64,000 bases of DNA from Moraxella catarrhalis. Lineage in GTDB: Bacteria > Pseudomonadota > Gammaproteobacteria > Pseudomonadales > Moraxellaceae. Positions within the stretch are counted from its first letter, which is position 1. Each line of letters begins with the position of its first letter. A program made the translations under genes and the position numbers. Location: contig NZ_LWAH01000013.1 in NCBI RefSeq assembly GCF_001632285.1, forward strand, positions 340,125-404,124. The letters are read 5' to 3'. Positions 26,854 to 36,509 of the stretch are shown one piece after another. The notes under the pieces were generated by a model. It was given only the letters and a program-made list of their open reading frames with translations. It did not search any database and had not been told where the DNA came from.

Positions 26854-28407
26854 CTATTTTGCCAAAAACCAATCCGTACGCAACTCCCGCCAGCTGTCAA
26901 TCAGCTTGCCATCAATCACCAGCTGTTTGGCGTTTTCGATGTCTGGGGCAAAGTAGCGGTCTTTGTCATAATGGGCGACGCTTTGGCGTAATGTTTGATG
27001 AACACTGGCAAGTTTTGGCGATGTGTGTAAACCCTCTTCCAGATGAAAATCCACGCCTTGAGCCGCTGCCAAAAGCTCAATGCCCACAATGGTGGCGGTA
27101 TTACAAGCCATGTCATATAAACGCCTGCCTGCATAAGTCGCCATTGACACATGGTCTTCTTGGTTGGCAGAGGTTGGAATGCTGTCGACAGATGCTGGGT
27201 GAGCGTGTGATTTATTTTCAGAGGCCAAAGCGGCGGCGGTCACATGGGCTATCATAAATCCTGAGTTCACCCCTGGATTTTTGACCAAAAAGGCAGGCAA
27301 GCCCGATAAAGTGGCATCAATGAGCAAAGCGATACGCCGTTCACTCATTGAACCAATCTCACTGATGGCAAGTGCCAACATGTCAGCAGCAAATGCCACA
27401 GGTTCGGCATGAAAGTTACCGCCTGAGATTGCCACAGGGCCATCATTGTCATTAAAAATCAAGGGGTTATCAGTAACGGCATTGGCTTCAATCAACAAAG
27501 TTTTGCCCGCTTGGTTAATCACATCCAAACACGCCCCCATCACTTGTGGCTGACAACGCAAACAATAAGGGTCTTGTACTCTTTCATCATCTTCTTTGTG
27601 TGATGCACGGATTTGGCTGTCAGCGATTAACTGGCGATGAGCACTGGCGATTTGTGCCTGACCATGATGCCCACGAGCGTCATGAATGCGAGCGTCAAAT
27701 GGGGCATCTGAACCTTTGGCAGCGTCAATGGACATGCTGCCAACCACCGTGGCGGCCGCCAGCAAATCTTGTGCCATAAAATAGCCACGCAAAGCCAAGG
27801 CGGTCGATGTTTGCGTGCCGTTAATCAGTGCCAATCCTTCTTTGGCCGCCAACACAATCGGAGTTAACCCTGCGTCATCAAGGGCCTTTTTTGCTGACAT
27901 GTTTTCGCCATTCACAGACACATCGCCAAATCCCAACATGGCAAGCGTCATGTGTGATAAAGGCGCCAAATCCCCTGATGCCCCAACCGAGCCTTTGGCA
28001 GGAATGTGGGGAATGATGTTGTGATTGATTAAGCCCAAAAGGCTGTCCACCACTTCACGGCGAACGCCTGACACGCCTTGAGCCAAGCTTGATACTTTCA
28101 TCACCATAATCAGTCGTACCACCTCATCAGGCAATCTGTCGCCTGTGCCAACCGAATGCGATAAAATCAAATTGCGTTGAAGCAGCTCAAGCTCATCATC
28201 ACTGATGCGTTTTTTGGCAAGCAGGCCAAAGCCAGTGTTAATGCCATAGGCGGGCTTATCTTTGGCAATGATGGCTTGCACCGCTTGACGAGATGCGTCA
28301 ATCGCTTCATACGCTGTTGGGTCAAGGCTGATTTTGACAGGGCCATCGTACACTTGGCGAAGCTGGGCAAAGGTGAGGTTTCGTGGGGTTAATATGAGCG
28401 AATTCAT
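26854..28407 (-). CDS. hutH: Histidine ammonia-lyase HutH
   Basis: Converts histidine to urocanate and ammonia. The self-formed MIO prosthetic group comes from the Ala-Ser-Gly in [15 protein letters not shown]. The N-terminal [11 protein letters not shown] block and the later [14 protein letters not shown] and TDNPLIF segments are intact. The start is ATG 28407 ([13 protein letters not shown]); the five extra upstream codons are not needed. With 517 residues it is full length. It is preceded by hutU with a 97-bp gap. Confidence 0.96.
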   Translation of the reverse strand: MNSLILTPRNLTFAQLRQVYDGPVKISLDPTAYEAIDASRQAVQAIIAKDKPAYGINTGFGLLAKKRISDDELELLQRNLILSHSVGTGDRLPDEVVRLIMVMKVSSLAQGVSGVRREVVDSLLGLINHNIIPHIPAKGSVGASGDLAPLSHMTLAMLGFGDVSVNGENMSAKKALDDAGLTPIVLAAKEGLALINGTQTSTALALRGYFMAQDLLAAATVVGSMSIDAAKGSDAPFDARIHDARGHHGQAQIASAHRQLIADSQIRASHKEDDERVQDPYCLRCQPQVMGACLDVINQAGKTLLIEANAVTDNPLIFNDNDGPVAISGGNFHAEPVAFAADMLALAISEIGSMSERRIALLIDATLSGLPAFLVKNPGVNSGFMIAHVTAAALASENKSHAHPASVDSIPTSANQEDHVSMATYAGRRLYDMACNTATIVGIELLAAAQGVDFHLEEGLHTSPKLASVHQTLRQSVAHYDKDRYFAPDIENAKQLVIDGKLIDSWRELRTDWFLAK

Positions 28408-28504
28408 GGTTTCTCCAAACAATAATTTGTTTTAAGTTTATTAAGTTTGTTGATTTGGGTTTATTGGCGACAACTGAACATTTTTTAAAACCATCATTGA
28501 CAAC

Positions 28505-30220
28505 TTATTTCACCATCGGCAGATTTAAGCCATAGTTTTTGGCAGTTTCAATCGCCAATTCATAGCCTGCATCAGCATGACGCATGACGCCACTGCCACA
28601 GTCATTGACCAGCACATTGGCAAGGCGTTTGGCGGCCGCTTCTGTGCCATCGGCGACAATCACCATGCCAGAATGCTGGCTATAACCCATGCCCACACCA
28701 CCGCCATGGTGCAGGCTTACCCAGGTTGCCCCGCCTGCCACATTGAGCATGCCATTTAATAATGCCCAGTCGGACACCGCATCGGTGCCATCTTTCATGG
28801 ATTCACTTTCTCGGTTGGGGCTGGCAACCGACCCTGTGTCTAGGTGGTCTCGTCCGATGACAATCGGGCCTTTTAGTTCGCCATTTTTCACCATCTCATT
28901 AAATGCCAGACCTGCCTTGTCTCGCTCACCCAAACCCAGCCAGCAAATGCGGGCAGGCAGACCTTGAAAGTGAATGCGGTCTTTTGCCATGTCCAGCCAA
29001 TTATGTACATGTGTGTTCTCTGGGAACAGCTCTTTGATTTTTTGGTCGGTTTTATAAATGTCCTCAGGGTCGCCAGAAAGTGCCACCCAACGAAACGGGC
29101 CCTTGCCTTGACAAAATAGCGGACGAATATAAGCAGGCACAAAGCCTGGAAAATCAAAGGCATTTTTCACCCCAGCGTCAAAGGCAACTTGACGGATATT
29201 ATTGCCATAATCGGTGGCAGGCACGCCCATCTTTTGCAAATCAAGCATGGCTTGCACATGAATGGCACACGATTTGGCAGCCTCTTGGGTCAATTTGGCA
29301 TGTTGGCTTGGGTCTTGTTGGGCAGCCCTCCAATCATCTACCGTCCAGCCAATGGGCAGGTAACCATGAATTAAGTCATGGGCTGATGTTTGGTCGGTAA
29401 CAAAATCAGGCTTGATGTCGCCATTTTTGGCACGCTGAACAATCTGTGGCAAAATTTGAGCGGCATTGCCCAAAAGAGCGATGGATACCGCCTCACCTTT
29501 ACTGGTGTGTTCTTTGATAAGTTCATAAGCGTGGTCTAAGTCGTTTGCCTGCTTATCCACATAGCCTGTACGCAAACGAAAATCAATGCTTGACTGTTGG
29601 CATTCAATGTTAAGCGATGTCGCCCCTGCAAAAGTCGCTGCCAGTGGCTGAGCCCCACCCATGCCACCAAGCCCTGCGGTCAAAATCCAACGCCCTTTCC
29701 AGTTATCGGTGCTTTTGTCGCCTTTTTTTGTGCCAAAGTGCTGCCGCCCTGCTTCGGCAAAGGTCTCATAAGTACCCTGCACAATGCCTTGTGTGCCAAT
29801 GTAAATCCAGCTGCCTGCGGTCATCTGCCCATACATGAACAAATCTTTGCGGTCAAGCTCGTTAAAATGCTCCCAAGTTGCCCAGCGTGGCACAAGGTTG
29901 GAGTTGGCAATTAACACTCTGGGGGCATTTTCGTGAGTGTTGAACACGCCAACGGGTTTGCCTGATTGGATAAGCAGTGTTTGGTCATCTTCTAGCTGTT
30001 TTAGACTTGCCAAAATTTGGTCATAACATTCCCAGTTGCGTGCCGCCCGCCCAATTCCGCCATAGACCACAAGACTTTGGGGGTTTTCGGCGACATCAGG
30101 GTGTAGGTTATTTTGTATCATGCGGTAAGGGGCTTCGCTAAGCCAGCTTTTACAGGTCAATGCTGTGCCTGTTGGGGCTTTGATGACACGGCTTGTGTCA
30201 GTGCGAGTAAATTGGTTCAT
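28505..30220 (-). CDS. hutU: Urocanate hydratase HutU
   Basis: An NAD+-dependent hydratase turning urocanate into 4-imidazolone-5-propanoate. It has 571 residues and typical segments: the N-terminal [15 protein letters not shown], the [18 protein letters not shown]-binding block, [16 protein letters not shown], the conserved Cys in [11 protein letters not shown] and [22 protein letters not shown]. It is the first gene of the hut group on this strand, so the promoter should lie at 30221-30331. No hutC repressor or hutT permease is in the window. Confidence 0.96.
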   Translation of the reverse strand: MNQFTRTDTSRVIKAPTGTALTCKSWLSEAPYRMIQNNLHPDVAENPQSLVVYGGIGRAARNWECYDQILASLKQLEDDQTLLIQSGKPVGVFNTHENAPRVLIANSNLVPRWATWEHFNELDRKDLFMYGQMTAGSWIYIGTQGIVQGTYETFAEAGRQHFGTKKGDKSTDNWKGRWILTAGLGGMGGAQPLAATFAGATSLNIECQQSSIDFRLRTGYVDKQANDLDHAYELIKEHTSKGEAVSIALLGNAAQILPQIVQRAKNGDIKPDFVTDQTSAHDLIHGYLPIGWTVDDWRAAQQDPSQHAKLTQEAAKSCAIHVQAMLDLQKMGVPATDYGNNIRQVAFDAGVKNAFDFPGFVPAYIRPLFCQGKGPFRWVALSGDPEDIYKTDQKIKELFPENTHVHNWLDMAKDRIHFQGLPARICWLGLGERDKAGLAFNEMVKNGELKGPIVIGRDHLDTGSVASPNRESESMKDGTDAVSDWALLNGMLNVAGGATWVSLHHGGGVGMGYSQHSGMVIVADGTEAAAKRLANVLVNDCGSGVMRHADAGYELAIETAKNYGLNLPMVK

Positions 30221-30331
30221 AAAAATGTCCTTTTTGCTAAAATTTAAATTAGTAAATATCGTAATAAATTGTATATACTAATAATAGCAAAAAATAATTA
30301 TCTGTACAAATGATTTTTCAATCTTAAACAA

Positions 30332-30363
30332 AAAATACCGTCATCATCAGATAACGGTATTTT
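30332..30363 (-). terminator. Terminator of acnB
   Basis: A perfect 10-bp stem (AAAATACCGT / ACGGTATTTT) with a 12-nt loop lies 17 bp beyond the acnB stop. On the minus strand it is followed by TTTGTTT. It separates acnB from the hut genes. Confidence 0.85.
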
Positions 30364-30379
30364 GAATAAAGATGATATC

Positions 30380-33013
30380 TTAGTTCAGCTGTGCAACATC
30401 AATTCTATCAGCTCTGCCAGTATATTCACCCATTTGGTCAAAGTTTAGGTAGTTATAAACTTCCGCCTCCATGGATTCTAGTTTACCTGCATACCCCATA
30501 TACTCTTCAACAGTTGGCAGTCTGCCCAGTACAGATGCCACAGAGGCAAGTTCAGCAGATGCCAGATAGACATTTGCCCCTTGACCTAAGCGATTTGGGA
30601 AATTACGGGTGGATGTTGAAACGGCGGTACAGTTGGGTGCGATGCGTGCTTGGTTGCCCATGCACAGTGAACAGCCGGGCATTTCGGTTCTTGCTCCTGC
30701 CTGGGCATAAGTGTTGTAATAACCCTCATCCATCAGTTGGCGTTCATCCATTTTAGTGGGTGGTGCAATCCACAAGCGAGTGGTTAGGCTGCCCGCTGGT
30801 ACTTCTTGCAACAGCTTACCTGCGGCACGAAAATGCCCAATGTTGGTCATGCACGAACCGATGAATACCTCATCAATCTTATCGCCTGCAACCTCTGAGA
30901 GCAGTTTGGCATCATCAGGGTCATTTGGACAGCATAGGATTGGCTCTTTGATGTCAGCAAGGTCAATCTCATATACTTTGGCGTACTCAGCATCAGCATC
31001 TGCTTTTAGTAGGCTTGGGTTGTCAAGCCATTTTTGCATATTTTCAGCACGGCGAGCCAGTGTACGAGCATCGCCATAACCTTCGGCAATCATCCATTTT
31101 AGCATGACGATGTTAGAGCGTAAGTATTCTGCCACTTTTTCTTCTGATACCGTGATGGCACAGCCTGCGGCAGAGCGTTCAGCAGAAGCGTCGGATAACT
31201 CAAACGCTTGTTCAACGGTCAAGTCGTTTTCCATCTCAGTCAAATCAATCTCTAAGATGCGACCAGAAAAGATATTTTTCTTGCCCTTTTTCTCAACCGT
31301 CAAATCACCCGCTTGGATGGCATAGTAAGGAATGGCATGAACCAAATCACGCAAAGTAATGCCAGGTTGCATTTTGCCTTTGAATTTGACCAGTACAGAT
31401 TCAGGCATGTCAAGTGGCATCACACCAGTGGCAGCAGCGAATGCCACAAGGCCTGAACCTGCTGGAAATGAGATGCCAATAGGAAAGCGAGTATGACTGT
31501 CGCCACCGGTACCAACGGTGTCAGGCAACAACATGCGGTTTAGCCATGAGTGAATCACCCCATCGCCTGGGCGTAAGCTGACACCGCCACGGTTCATGAT
31601 AAAATCAGGTAGGGTGTGATGCGTTACCACATCAATCGGCTTTGGATAAGCGGCGGTATGACAAAACGACTGCATGACAAGGTCAGATGAGAAGCCCAGA
31701 CATGCCAAATCTTTGAGCTCATCACGGGTCATCGGGCCTGTGGTGTCTTGTGAGCCTACGGTTGTCATCTTCGGTTCACAGTAGGTATCTGGACGAATGC
31801 CTTGCCCCTCTGGTAGACCACAGGCACGACCCACCATTTTTTGGGCTAAGGTAAAGCCTTTGCCAGTATCGGCAGGTTGCTCTGGGGTGCGAAATAGAGT
31901 GGATGGTTCAAGACCCAAGGATTCACGAGCCTTGCTTGTTAAGTTGCGACCGATGATAAGGTTAATGCGACCACCAGCACGCACCTCATCTAGCAGTACA
32001 GGGGTTTTTAGTTTAGATTTGGCAATTTGTGTGCCATCTTTAAAGGCGGCAACAGTTGCATTTGCGTGGTCAATTTTTAGGGTAATCTCATCACCCATGT
32101 TCATCTCGGTTACATCAATCTCAACAGGCAACGCCCCAGCATCTTCCATGGTATTAAAGAAAATGGGGGCAATTTTACCGCCCAAACACACACCGCCATC
32201 TTTTTTGTTTGGAATGTGGGGAATCTCTTCACCAAAGAACCACAATACAGAGTTGGTTGCTGATTTACGGCTAGAACCTGTACCAACAACATCGCCCACA
32301 TAGGCAACAGGATGACCTCTGTCAAGCAGCTCTTGGATTTGGGTCAAAGGACCAACCTCACCATTTTTTTCTGGATGAATGCCCTCACGCTCATTTTTTA
32401 GCATGGCGTTGGCGTGTAGCGGAATGTCAGGGCGACTCCACGCATCTTGGGCAGGTGATAGGTCATCTGTGTTGGTCTCGCCAGTGACTTTAAATACGGT
32501 GATGGTCATCTCTTCTGGCACTTTGGGACGACTTGTAAACCACTCGCCTTCTGCCCAAGATTCTAGCACGGCTTTGGCATTGGCATTGCCCGCTTTGGCT
32601 TTTTCTTCTATATCATGAAAAGCATCAAAGACCAAAAGGGTTTTTTTGAGTGCTTTGGCAGCCAATTCGCCCAGTTCATCATCATCAAGCAGTTCAACCA
32701 AAGGTGCAACATTATAGCCGCCTAACATAGTGCCTAATAGATATACCGCACGCTCTTTATTGATAAGTGGAGAGCTGGTCTCGCCTTTGACGATGGCATT
32801 TAAAAAGGCGGCTTTGACATAAGCGGCTTGGTCAACCCCTGCTGGCACACGGTTTTCAAGTAAGTCTATCAAGTACTCTTCTTCGCCTTGTGGAGGGTTT
32901 TTTAGGAGTTCAATCAAATCGGCAGTTTGGACATCAGTTAATGGTTGTGGTGGCACGCCTAAGGCTTCACGCTCAGCGACATGGGCTCTGTATTCGGTTA
33001 GCATTTGCGACAT
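30380..33013 (-). CDS. acnB: Aconitate hydratase B AcnB
   Basis: The main TCA-cycle aconitase, interconverting citrate and isocitrate through a [4Fe-4S] cluster. The 877-residue protein has the B-type order: an N-terminal HEAT-like domain (about 1-160), the swivel domain, then the catalytic domains. Cluster ligands are in FIGSCMTNIGHF and MPGCSLCMGNQARI. AcnB is also known to bind mRNA when it loses its cluster. The start ATG 33013 follows AGAGGA. It is transcribed alone and ends in a clear terminator. Confidence 0.97.
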   Translation of the reverse strand: MSQMLTEYRAHVAEREALGVPPQPLTDVQTADLIELLKNPPQGEEEYLIDLLENRVPAGVDQAAYVKAAFLNAIVKGETSSPLINKERAVYLLGTMLGGYNVAPLVELLDDDELGELAAKALKKTLLVFDAFHDIEEKAKAGNANAKAVLESWAEGEWFTSRPKVPEEMTITVFKVTGETNTDDLSPAQDAWSRPDIPLHANAMLKNEREGIHPEKNGEVGPLTQIQELLDRGHPVAYVGDVVGTGSSRKSATNSVLWFFGEEIPHIPNKKDGGVCLGGKIAPIFFNTMEDAGALPVEIDVTEMNMGDEITLKIDHANATVAAFKDGTQIAKSKLKTPVLLDEVRAGGRINLIIGRNLTSKARESLGLEPSTLFRTPEQPADTGKGFTLAQKMVGRACGLPEGQGIRPDTYCEPKMTTVGSQDTTGPMTRDELKDLACLGFSSDLVMQSFCHTAAYPKPIDVVTHHTLPDFIMNRGGVSLRPGDGVIHSWLNRMLLPDTVGTGGDSHTRFPIGISFPAGSGLVAFAAATGVMPLDMPESVLVKFKGKMQPGITLRDLVHAIPYYAIQAGDLTVEKKGKKNIFSGRILEIDLTEMENDLTVEQAFELSDASAERSAAGCAITVSEEKVAEYLRSNIVMLKWMIAEGYGDARTLARRAENMQKWLDNPSLLKADADAEYAKVYEIDLADIKEPILCCPNDPDDAKLLSEVAGDKIDEVFIGSCMTNIGHFRAAGKLLQEVPAGSLTTRLWIAPPTKMDERQLMDEGYYNTYAQAGARTEMPGCSLCMGNQARIAPNCTAVSTSTRNFPNRLGQGANVYLASAELASVASVLGRLPTVEEYMGYAGKLESMEAEVYNYLNFDQMGEYTGRADRIDVAQLN

Positions 33014-33402
33014 AGCATATCCTCTTTTAAACTAAATAATCTTAATCGGTGCTTGCAAATCAAGAATAATTGATAAACTTACAAGTGCCTAAAGATAACC
33101 TTACCTGTTTTGAATACAAACAAGCGTTACTTCTCCACTGATAATAATAGCCCAAAACTGCAATAATTACAAAAAATATCCAAAGATACTCAATATTTAT
33201 TTAAAAAATATCCTATTAAATTAATAAATATATCTAAATGGCTAATAACTATTAAAAATTTACCAAGTTTGTCTTTTAAATTGATGTGATTAATATTCGC
33301 ACGATGATTAAAGATACAATACAACGCTTGTTTTAATAATTTTTTATTGTATATTTATAAACGGTATGGCAAAATGAGAATTTTAATTGTTTGGATAATC
33401 GT
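33014..33402. promoter_or_regulatory. Divergent intergenic region, acnB and pilin
   Basis: About 390 AT-rich bases separate the two divergent genes. On the plus strand TTGTTT, 16 bp, then TATATT (about 33328-33355) is a possible sigma-70 promoter for the pilin. I find no clear sigma-54 element and no gene. Confidence 0.35.
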
Positions 33403-33855
33403 ATGAAAGCACAACAAGGATTTACTCTCATAGAGCTGATGATTGTCATATTAATCATCGGCGTTTTGGCGATGTTTGCCATACCTCAATACCAAAAACG
33501 CGTCGTTACCGCCCAAGTAAATCGTGTCATGATGGAAACCAGCCAACTGCGTACGGCTGTTGAAATGTGTCTACTCCAAGGCATTACAGACAGCACCAAA
33601 TGTGATGCGGTCATCTCAAGCGATTTGGTAAAAAATACGGATATTGGTTTGGCACAACAGGCCAATGGCACCAATACGATTAAGGCGACTTTTAGTGACA
33701 CTGCTGCCAATGCTTTGCACAATCAAAGTATCACTTGGACACACACAGCAGCAGGCGGCTGGCATTGTACCACCACCGTCGATAAAGACCTTGCACCAAA
33801 AGGATGCACAAGCTCTGCAACACCTCAATCATCTTCACCTCAATCATCTTCTTAA
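33403..33855 (+). CDS. pilA: Type IV pilin, PilA-like
   Basis: A 150-residue type IVa pilin precursor. The short leader MKAQQG ends in the Gly cut by PilD, followed by FTLIELMIVILIIGVLAMF with the essential Glu5 of the mature protein. Four Cys lie in the globular part and could form two disulfides (CLLQG, KCDA, HCTTT, GCTSS). The C-terminus is a Ser/Gln/Pro-rich tail made of a repeat. It may be the major pilin of the M. catarrhalis type IV pilus, used in natural transformation and biofilm formation, but a minor pilin cannot be excluded. No assembly genes are adjacent. ATG 33403 is preferred over the frame start at 33391. Confidence 0.8.
   Translation: MKAQQGFTLIELMIVILIIGVLAMFAIPQYQKRVVTAQVNRVMMETSQLRTAVEMCLLQGITDSTKCDAVISSDLVKNTDIGLAQQANGTNTIKATFSDTAANALHNQSITWTHTAAGGWHCTTTVDKDLAPKGCTSSATPQSSSPQSSS
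33821..33850 (+). repeat. 15-bp tandem repeat in the pilin C-terminus
   Basis: Two perfect copies of CACCTCAATCATCTT encode the Pro-Gln-Ser-Ser-Ser tail ending the pilin. The unit keeps the frame, so copy number changes would only alter tail length. Confidence 0.9.
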
Positions 33856-33963
33856 GCTTATCTTTATTTAGGTTATCTATATATAATCTACCAGTAGCTT
33901 AACTTAATGATATGTGTCTTAAAATTCTATGGTTTTTTTAGCCAAACATAAAGCAAATCCACT

Positions 33964-34000
33964 AAAAAATCCCCAAGGCGATAACTTGGGGATTTTTTTT
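33964..34000. terminator. Bidirectional terminator between pilin and rplS
   Basis: A 14-bp stem (AAAAAATCCCCAAG / CTTGGGGATTTTTT) with a 7-nt loop and T-tracts on both strands lies between two convergent genes. Confidence 0.92.
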
Positions 34001-34020
34001 GGGTTGGGCAAATGGCAGAA

Positions 34021-34392
34021 TTATTCTGCAGTTTTGCGAACACCCAATTTTTCTTTAATACGTGCAGATTTACCTGAACGCTCACGCAAATAGTAAAGTT
34101 TGGCACGACGAACATCACCACGACGCTTCACTTCAATACTGGCAATCAATGGTGAATGTAATTGGAATGCACGCTCAACGCCAACACCGCTTGAGATTTT
34201 ACGAACAGTGAATGCTGAGTTTAGTCCACGGTTACGCTTAGCGATAACCACGCCTTCAAAGGCCTGTTGACGCTCACGGTCACCTTCACGAACTTTAACT
34301 TGAACAACAACCGTATCACCTGGTGCAAATGATGGATGGTCTTTTAGTTGTGCATTTTCAACAACTTGAACTAAAGGATGTTTATTACTCAC
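34021..34392 (-). CDS. rplS: 50S ribosomal protein L19
   Basis: A large-subunit protein at the 30S-50S interface. The start is the GTG at 34392, 6 nt after AGGAGA, giving 123 residues beginning [16 protein letters not shown] longer frame from 34455 lacks a ribosome site. Family segments are present ([48 protein letters not shown]). It is the last gene of rpsP-rimM-trmD-rplS, after a gap of about 146 bp. Confidence 0.96.
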   Translation of the reverse strand: MSNKHPLVQVVENAQLKDHPSFAPGDTVVVQVKVREGDRERQQAFEGVVIAKRNRGLNSAFTVRKISSGVGVERAFQLHSPLIASIEVKRRGDVRRAKLYYLRERSGKSARIKEKLGVRKTAE

Positions 34393-34538
34393 AAGATTTC
34401 TCCTGATAATCATGGCAGAGGCTAAAACTTTCTTGCAAAACACAAAGTTAGGCAATGGTTAAAAAGTCGCATACCATCGTTAATAAAGCGGCATCACGCA
34501 CGCTACATCTGAACCATACAGATTTTAATGAATTTAAA

Positions 34539-35291
34539 TCAATCTTCCAAGTCTTTTAGCCACTTGGCTTGCTGTTTATTTGGTATAAAATTTTGCCAAA
34601 GCTCTGGGCGGCGGGCTTTGGTGCGTTTGACTTGCTCTAAAAAACGCCATTTATTAATATTGGCATGATGTCCTGAAAGTAAAACTGACGGTACAGTTTG
34701 ACCATGAAAATCAAGCGGTTTGGTATAGTGCGGATAATCCAAAAGGCCATCAACAAACGAATCTTGCTCGGCAGACAGATCGTCGCCCATAATCTGGGGC
34801 AATCGCCGAATGACGCTATCCATCAATACCATCGCAGGCAATTCACCACCTGTCAGAACATAATCTCCAATAGATATCTCTTGGTCAACATAGCAAGTAA
34901 TCAATCGCTCATCAATGCCTTCATATCGACCACACAGTAGTATCATGCCATCAAGATTTGGCATGGTGGCAACCAAAGGCTCGCTTAAAGTTTTGCCTTG
35001 TGGTGATAGATATACCACAGGGCATCTGCCATTTTGGATATCACAACCTGCCCTGCCAGCTAATTTTTTGGCATATAAAATTGCCTTTTCAAGCGGTTCT
35101 GCCATCATCACCATGCCAGGACCGCCACCAAAAGGACGCTCATCTATGCGTTTATAATTATCTGTCGTAAAATTTCTTGGGTTGATGACTTGGATATTGA
35201 CTTGACCATTTTTAACCGCACGGCCCACGATGCCATATTCTTTAATAGCACTAAACATCTCTGGCAAAATGCTAATGACCGCAAAAAACAC
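34539..35291 (-). CDS. trmD: tRNA (guanine37-N1)-methyltransferase TrmD
   Basis: A knotted SPOUT enzyme making m1G37 in tRNAs with G36, which prevents frameshifting. The GTG start at 35291 follows AGGG at 8 nt. Typical segments are [15 protein letters not shown], the [15 protein letters not shown] cofactor site with the catalytic Asp close by, and [16 protein letters not shown]. It has 250 residues and is 33 bp downstream of rimM. Confidence 0.96.
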   Translation of the reverse strand: MFFAVISILPEMFSAIKEYGIVGRAVKNGQVNIQVINPRNFTTDNYKRIDERPFGGGPGMVMMAEPLEKAILYAKKLAGRAGCDIQNGRCPVVYLSPQGKTLSEPLVATMPNLDGMILLCGRYEGIDERLITCYVDQEISIGDYVLTGGELPAMVLMDSVIRRLPQIMGDDLSAEQDSFVDGLLDYPHYTKPLDFHGQTVPSVLLSGHHANINKWRFLEQVKRTKARRPELWQNFIPNKQQAKWLKDLED

Positions 35292-35324
35292 TCAAATTAC
35301 CCTAAACCAAATTACGAATGATGA

Positions 35325-35882
35325 CTAATAATCAGACTGCCAAGCTACAAGCATCGTCCCAGCACTCAAATCAACCGAAAGCACCACATCGCTATGCCAT
35401 GGGATCAAACGAGGTTCATTATCAATGCTCTGTGCTGTTGGCTTAAGCGAGATAATCTCATGAGCGCCTGTCTCAAACATCTCTTTGATAACCCCAAGAT
35501 TTTCTGCTTGCTCATTCATCACAGTCAAACCGATCAAATCTGACCAATAATATTCATCATCAGCAAGCTTAGGTAAATGGTCTTTACAAACCCAAATACT
35601 CGTACCGTTCATCGTTTCAGCAACATTGCGATCAGGCACTTCATTAAAGCAAGCAACCAAACCCTGACCTTGGATACGCCAATCTTTAACAGTTAATGGC
35701 TTAAACCCTGTTGCCGTTTTCATCCACCAAGGTTGCATCTGAAAAATGCTGGCTCTTTCGTCGGTCTGGCTAAAAACCCAGAGCCAACCTTTGATGCCGT
35801 AAGGTTTTTTTAAGGTAGCAATCTTAATCATCTCAGAAGCATCAGGTACCAGATTTGTTTTACAAAGGTTTGGCTTGGTCAT
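35325..35882 (-). CDS. rimM: Ribosome maturation factor RimM
   Basis: Assists maturation of the 30S subunit head by binding S19. An N-terminal beta-barrel (IKIATLKKPYGIKGWLWVFSQTD) precedes a PRC-barrel domain (DEYYWSDLIGLTVMNEQAENLGVIKEM, ending LIPWHSDVVLSVDLSAGTMLVAW). I choose ATG 35882; a TTG two codons upstream is possible. There is an extra stretch of about 18 residues before the family core. It is the second gene of the rpsP operon. Confidence 0.93.
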   Translation of the reverse strand: MTKPNLCKTNLVPDASEMIKIATLKKPYGIKGWLWVFSQTDERASIFQMQPWWMKTATGFKPLTVKDWRIQGQGLVACFNEVPDRNVAETMNGTSIWVCKDHLPKLADDEYYWSDLIGLTVMNEQAENLGVIKEMFETGAHEIISLKPTAQSIDNEPRLIPWHSDVVLSVDLSAGTMLVAWQSDY

Positions 35883-35982
35883 ATACAAGTTAATAAGTAC
35901 TTAAATATCGGTTGATGATCTAAAAATACCCAAAAATGGGATCTTTGATACATCAATATAATAGTAAATCAAATAGCACAAA

Positions 35983-36013
35983 ACGGTTTACGCTCAATTT
36001 GAACGCAAACCGT
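35983..36013 (-). promoter_or_regulatory. Intercistronic hairpin between rpsP and rimM
   Basis: The arms ACGGTTT-A-CG and CG-C-AAACCGT pair over 9 bp with one mismatch. On the minus strand the stem is followed by TTTTG. It lies 16 bp after the rpsP stop in a gap of about 146 bp, where a partial terminator could let S16 be made in excess of the enzymes. Confidence 0.5.
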
Positions 36014-36028
36014 ACTTAATAAGAATGA

Positions 36029-36277
36029 TTAAGCAGCTTTATTCAAAGCTTTGACTAAAGAAGCAACACGCTCTGTTGGCTGTGCACCTTTGGCAATCCA
36101 AGCATTATAAGCTTCTAAATCAATGCGGGTTTCAACTTCTTGACCTCGTGCCATTGGGTTAAAAAAGCCGATTTTCTCGATAAAACGACCATCACGAGAT
36201 GCGCGCTTATCAGCAACAACAACTTGATAAAATGGACGCTTTTTTGAACCGCCACGAGCTAGACGAATAACTACCAT
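36029..36277 (-). CDS. rpsP: 30S ribosomal protein S16
   Basis: A small-subunit assembly protein of 82 residues with the S16 signature [25 protein letters not shown] and the FFNPMARG segment. It starts at ATG 36277 after AGAGA and is the first gene of the rpsP-rimM-trmD-rplS operon, divergent from the EnvZ-like kinase. The 230-bp spacer upstream should hold the operon promoter. Confidence 0.97.
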   Translation of the reverse strand: MVVIRLARGGSKKRPFYQVVVADKRASRDGRFIEKIGFFNPMARGQEVETRIDLEAYNAWIAKGAQPTERVASLVKALNKAA

Positions 36278-36509
36278 GATAACTCTCTTTTATAAAATAA
36301 AAATCTAAAAATCATTTGCAAGAATTAGAGCATGGTACAGATTCGATATTAATGAGGATGAGCCGTTCGAACCTGAACCACTAAAAGACTAATTATAACA
36401 AGAAATTACTCAAGTTAAAAGCAAAAAATGAATTTTTATCAAAATTTGCTTAAAAAGCTCGGTTCAAGCTGTGTTAAAATACGCTTGGGCAAATCATAGG
36501 CAGCTGGTC

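Noticed and set aside
31797..32303. 168-codon plus-strand frame opposite acnB
   Set aside because: Composition is that of an antisense shadow of a well-conserved gene; no start signal.
36340..36400. Short GTTCGAACCTGAACC stretch resembling a tRNA T-arm
   Set aside because: No acceptor stem, D-arm or anticodon arm can be built around it. No tRNA gene was found anywhere in the window.
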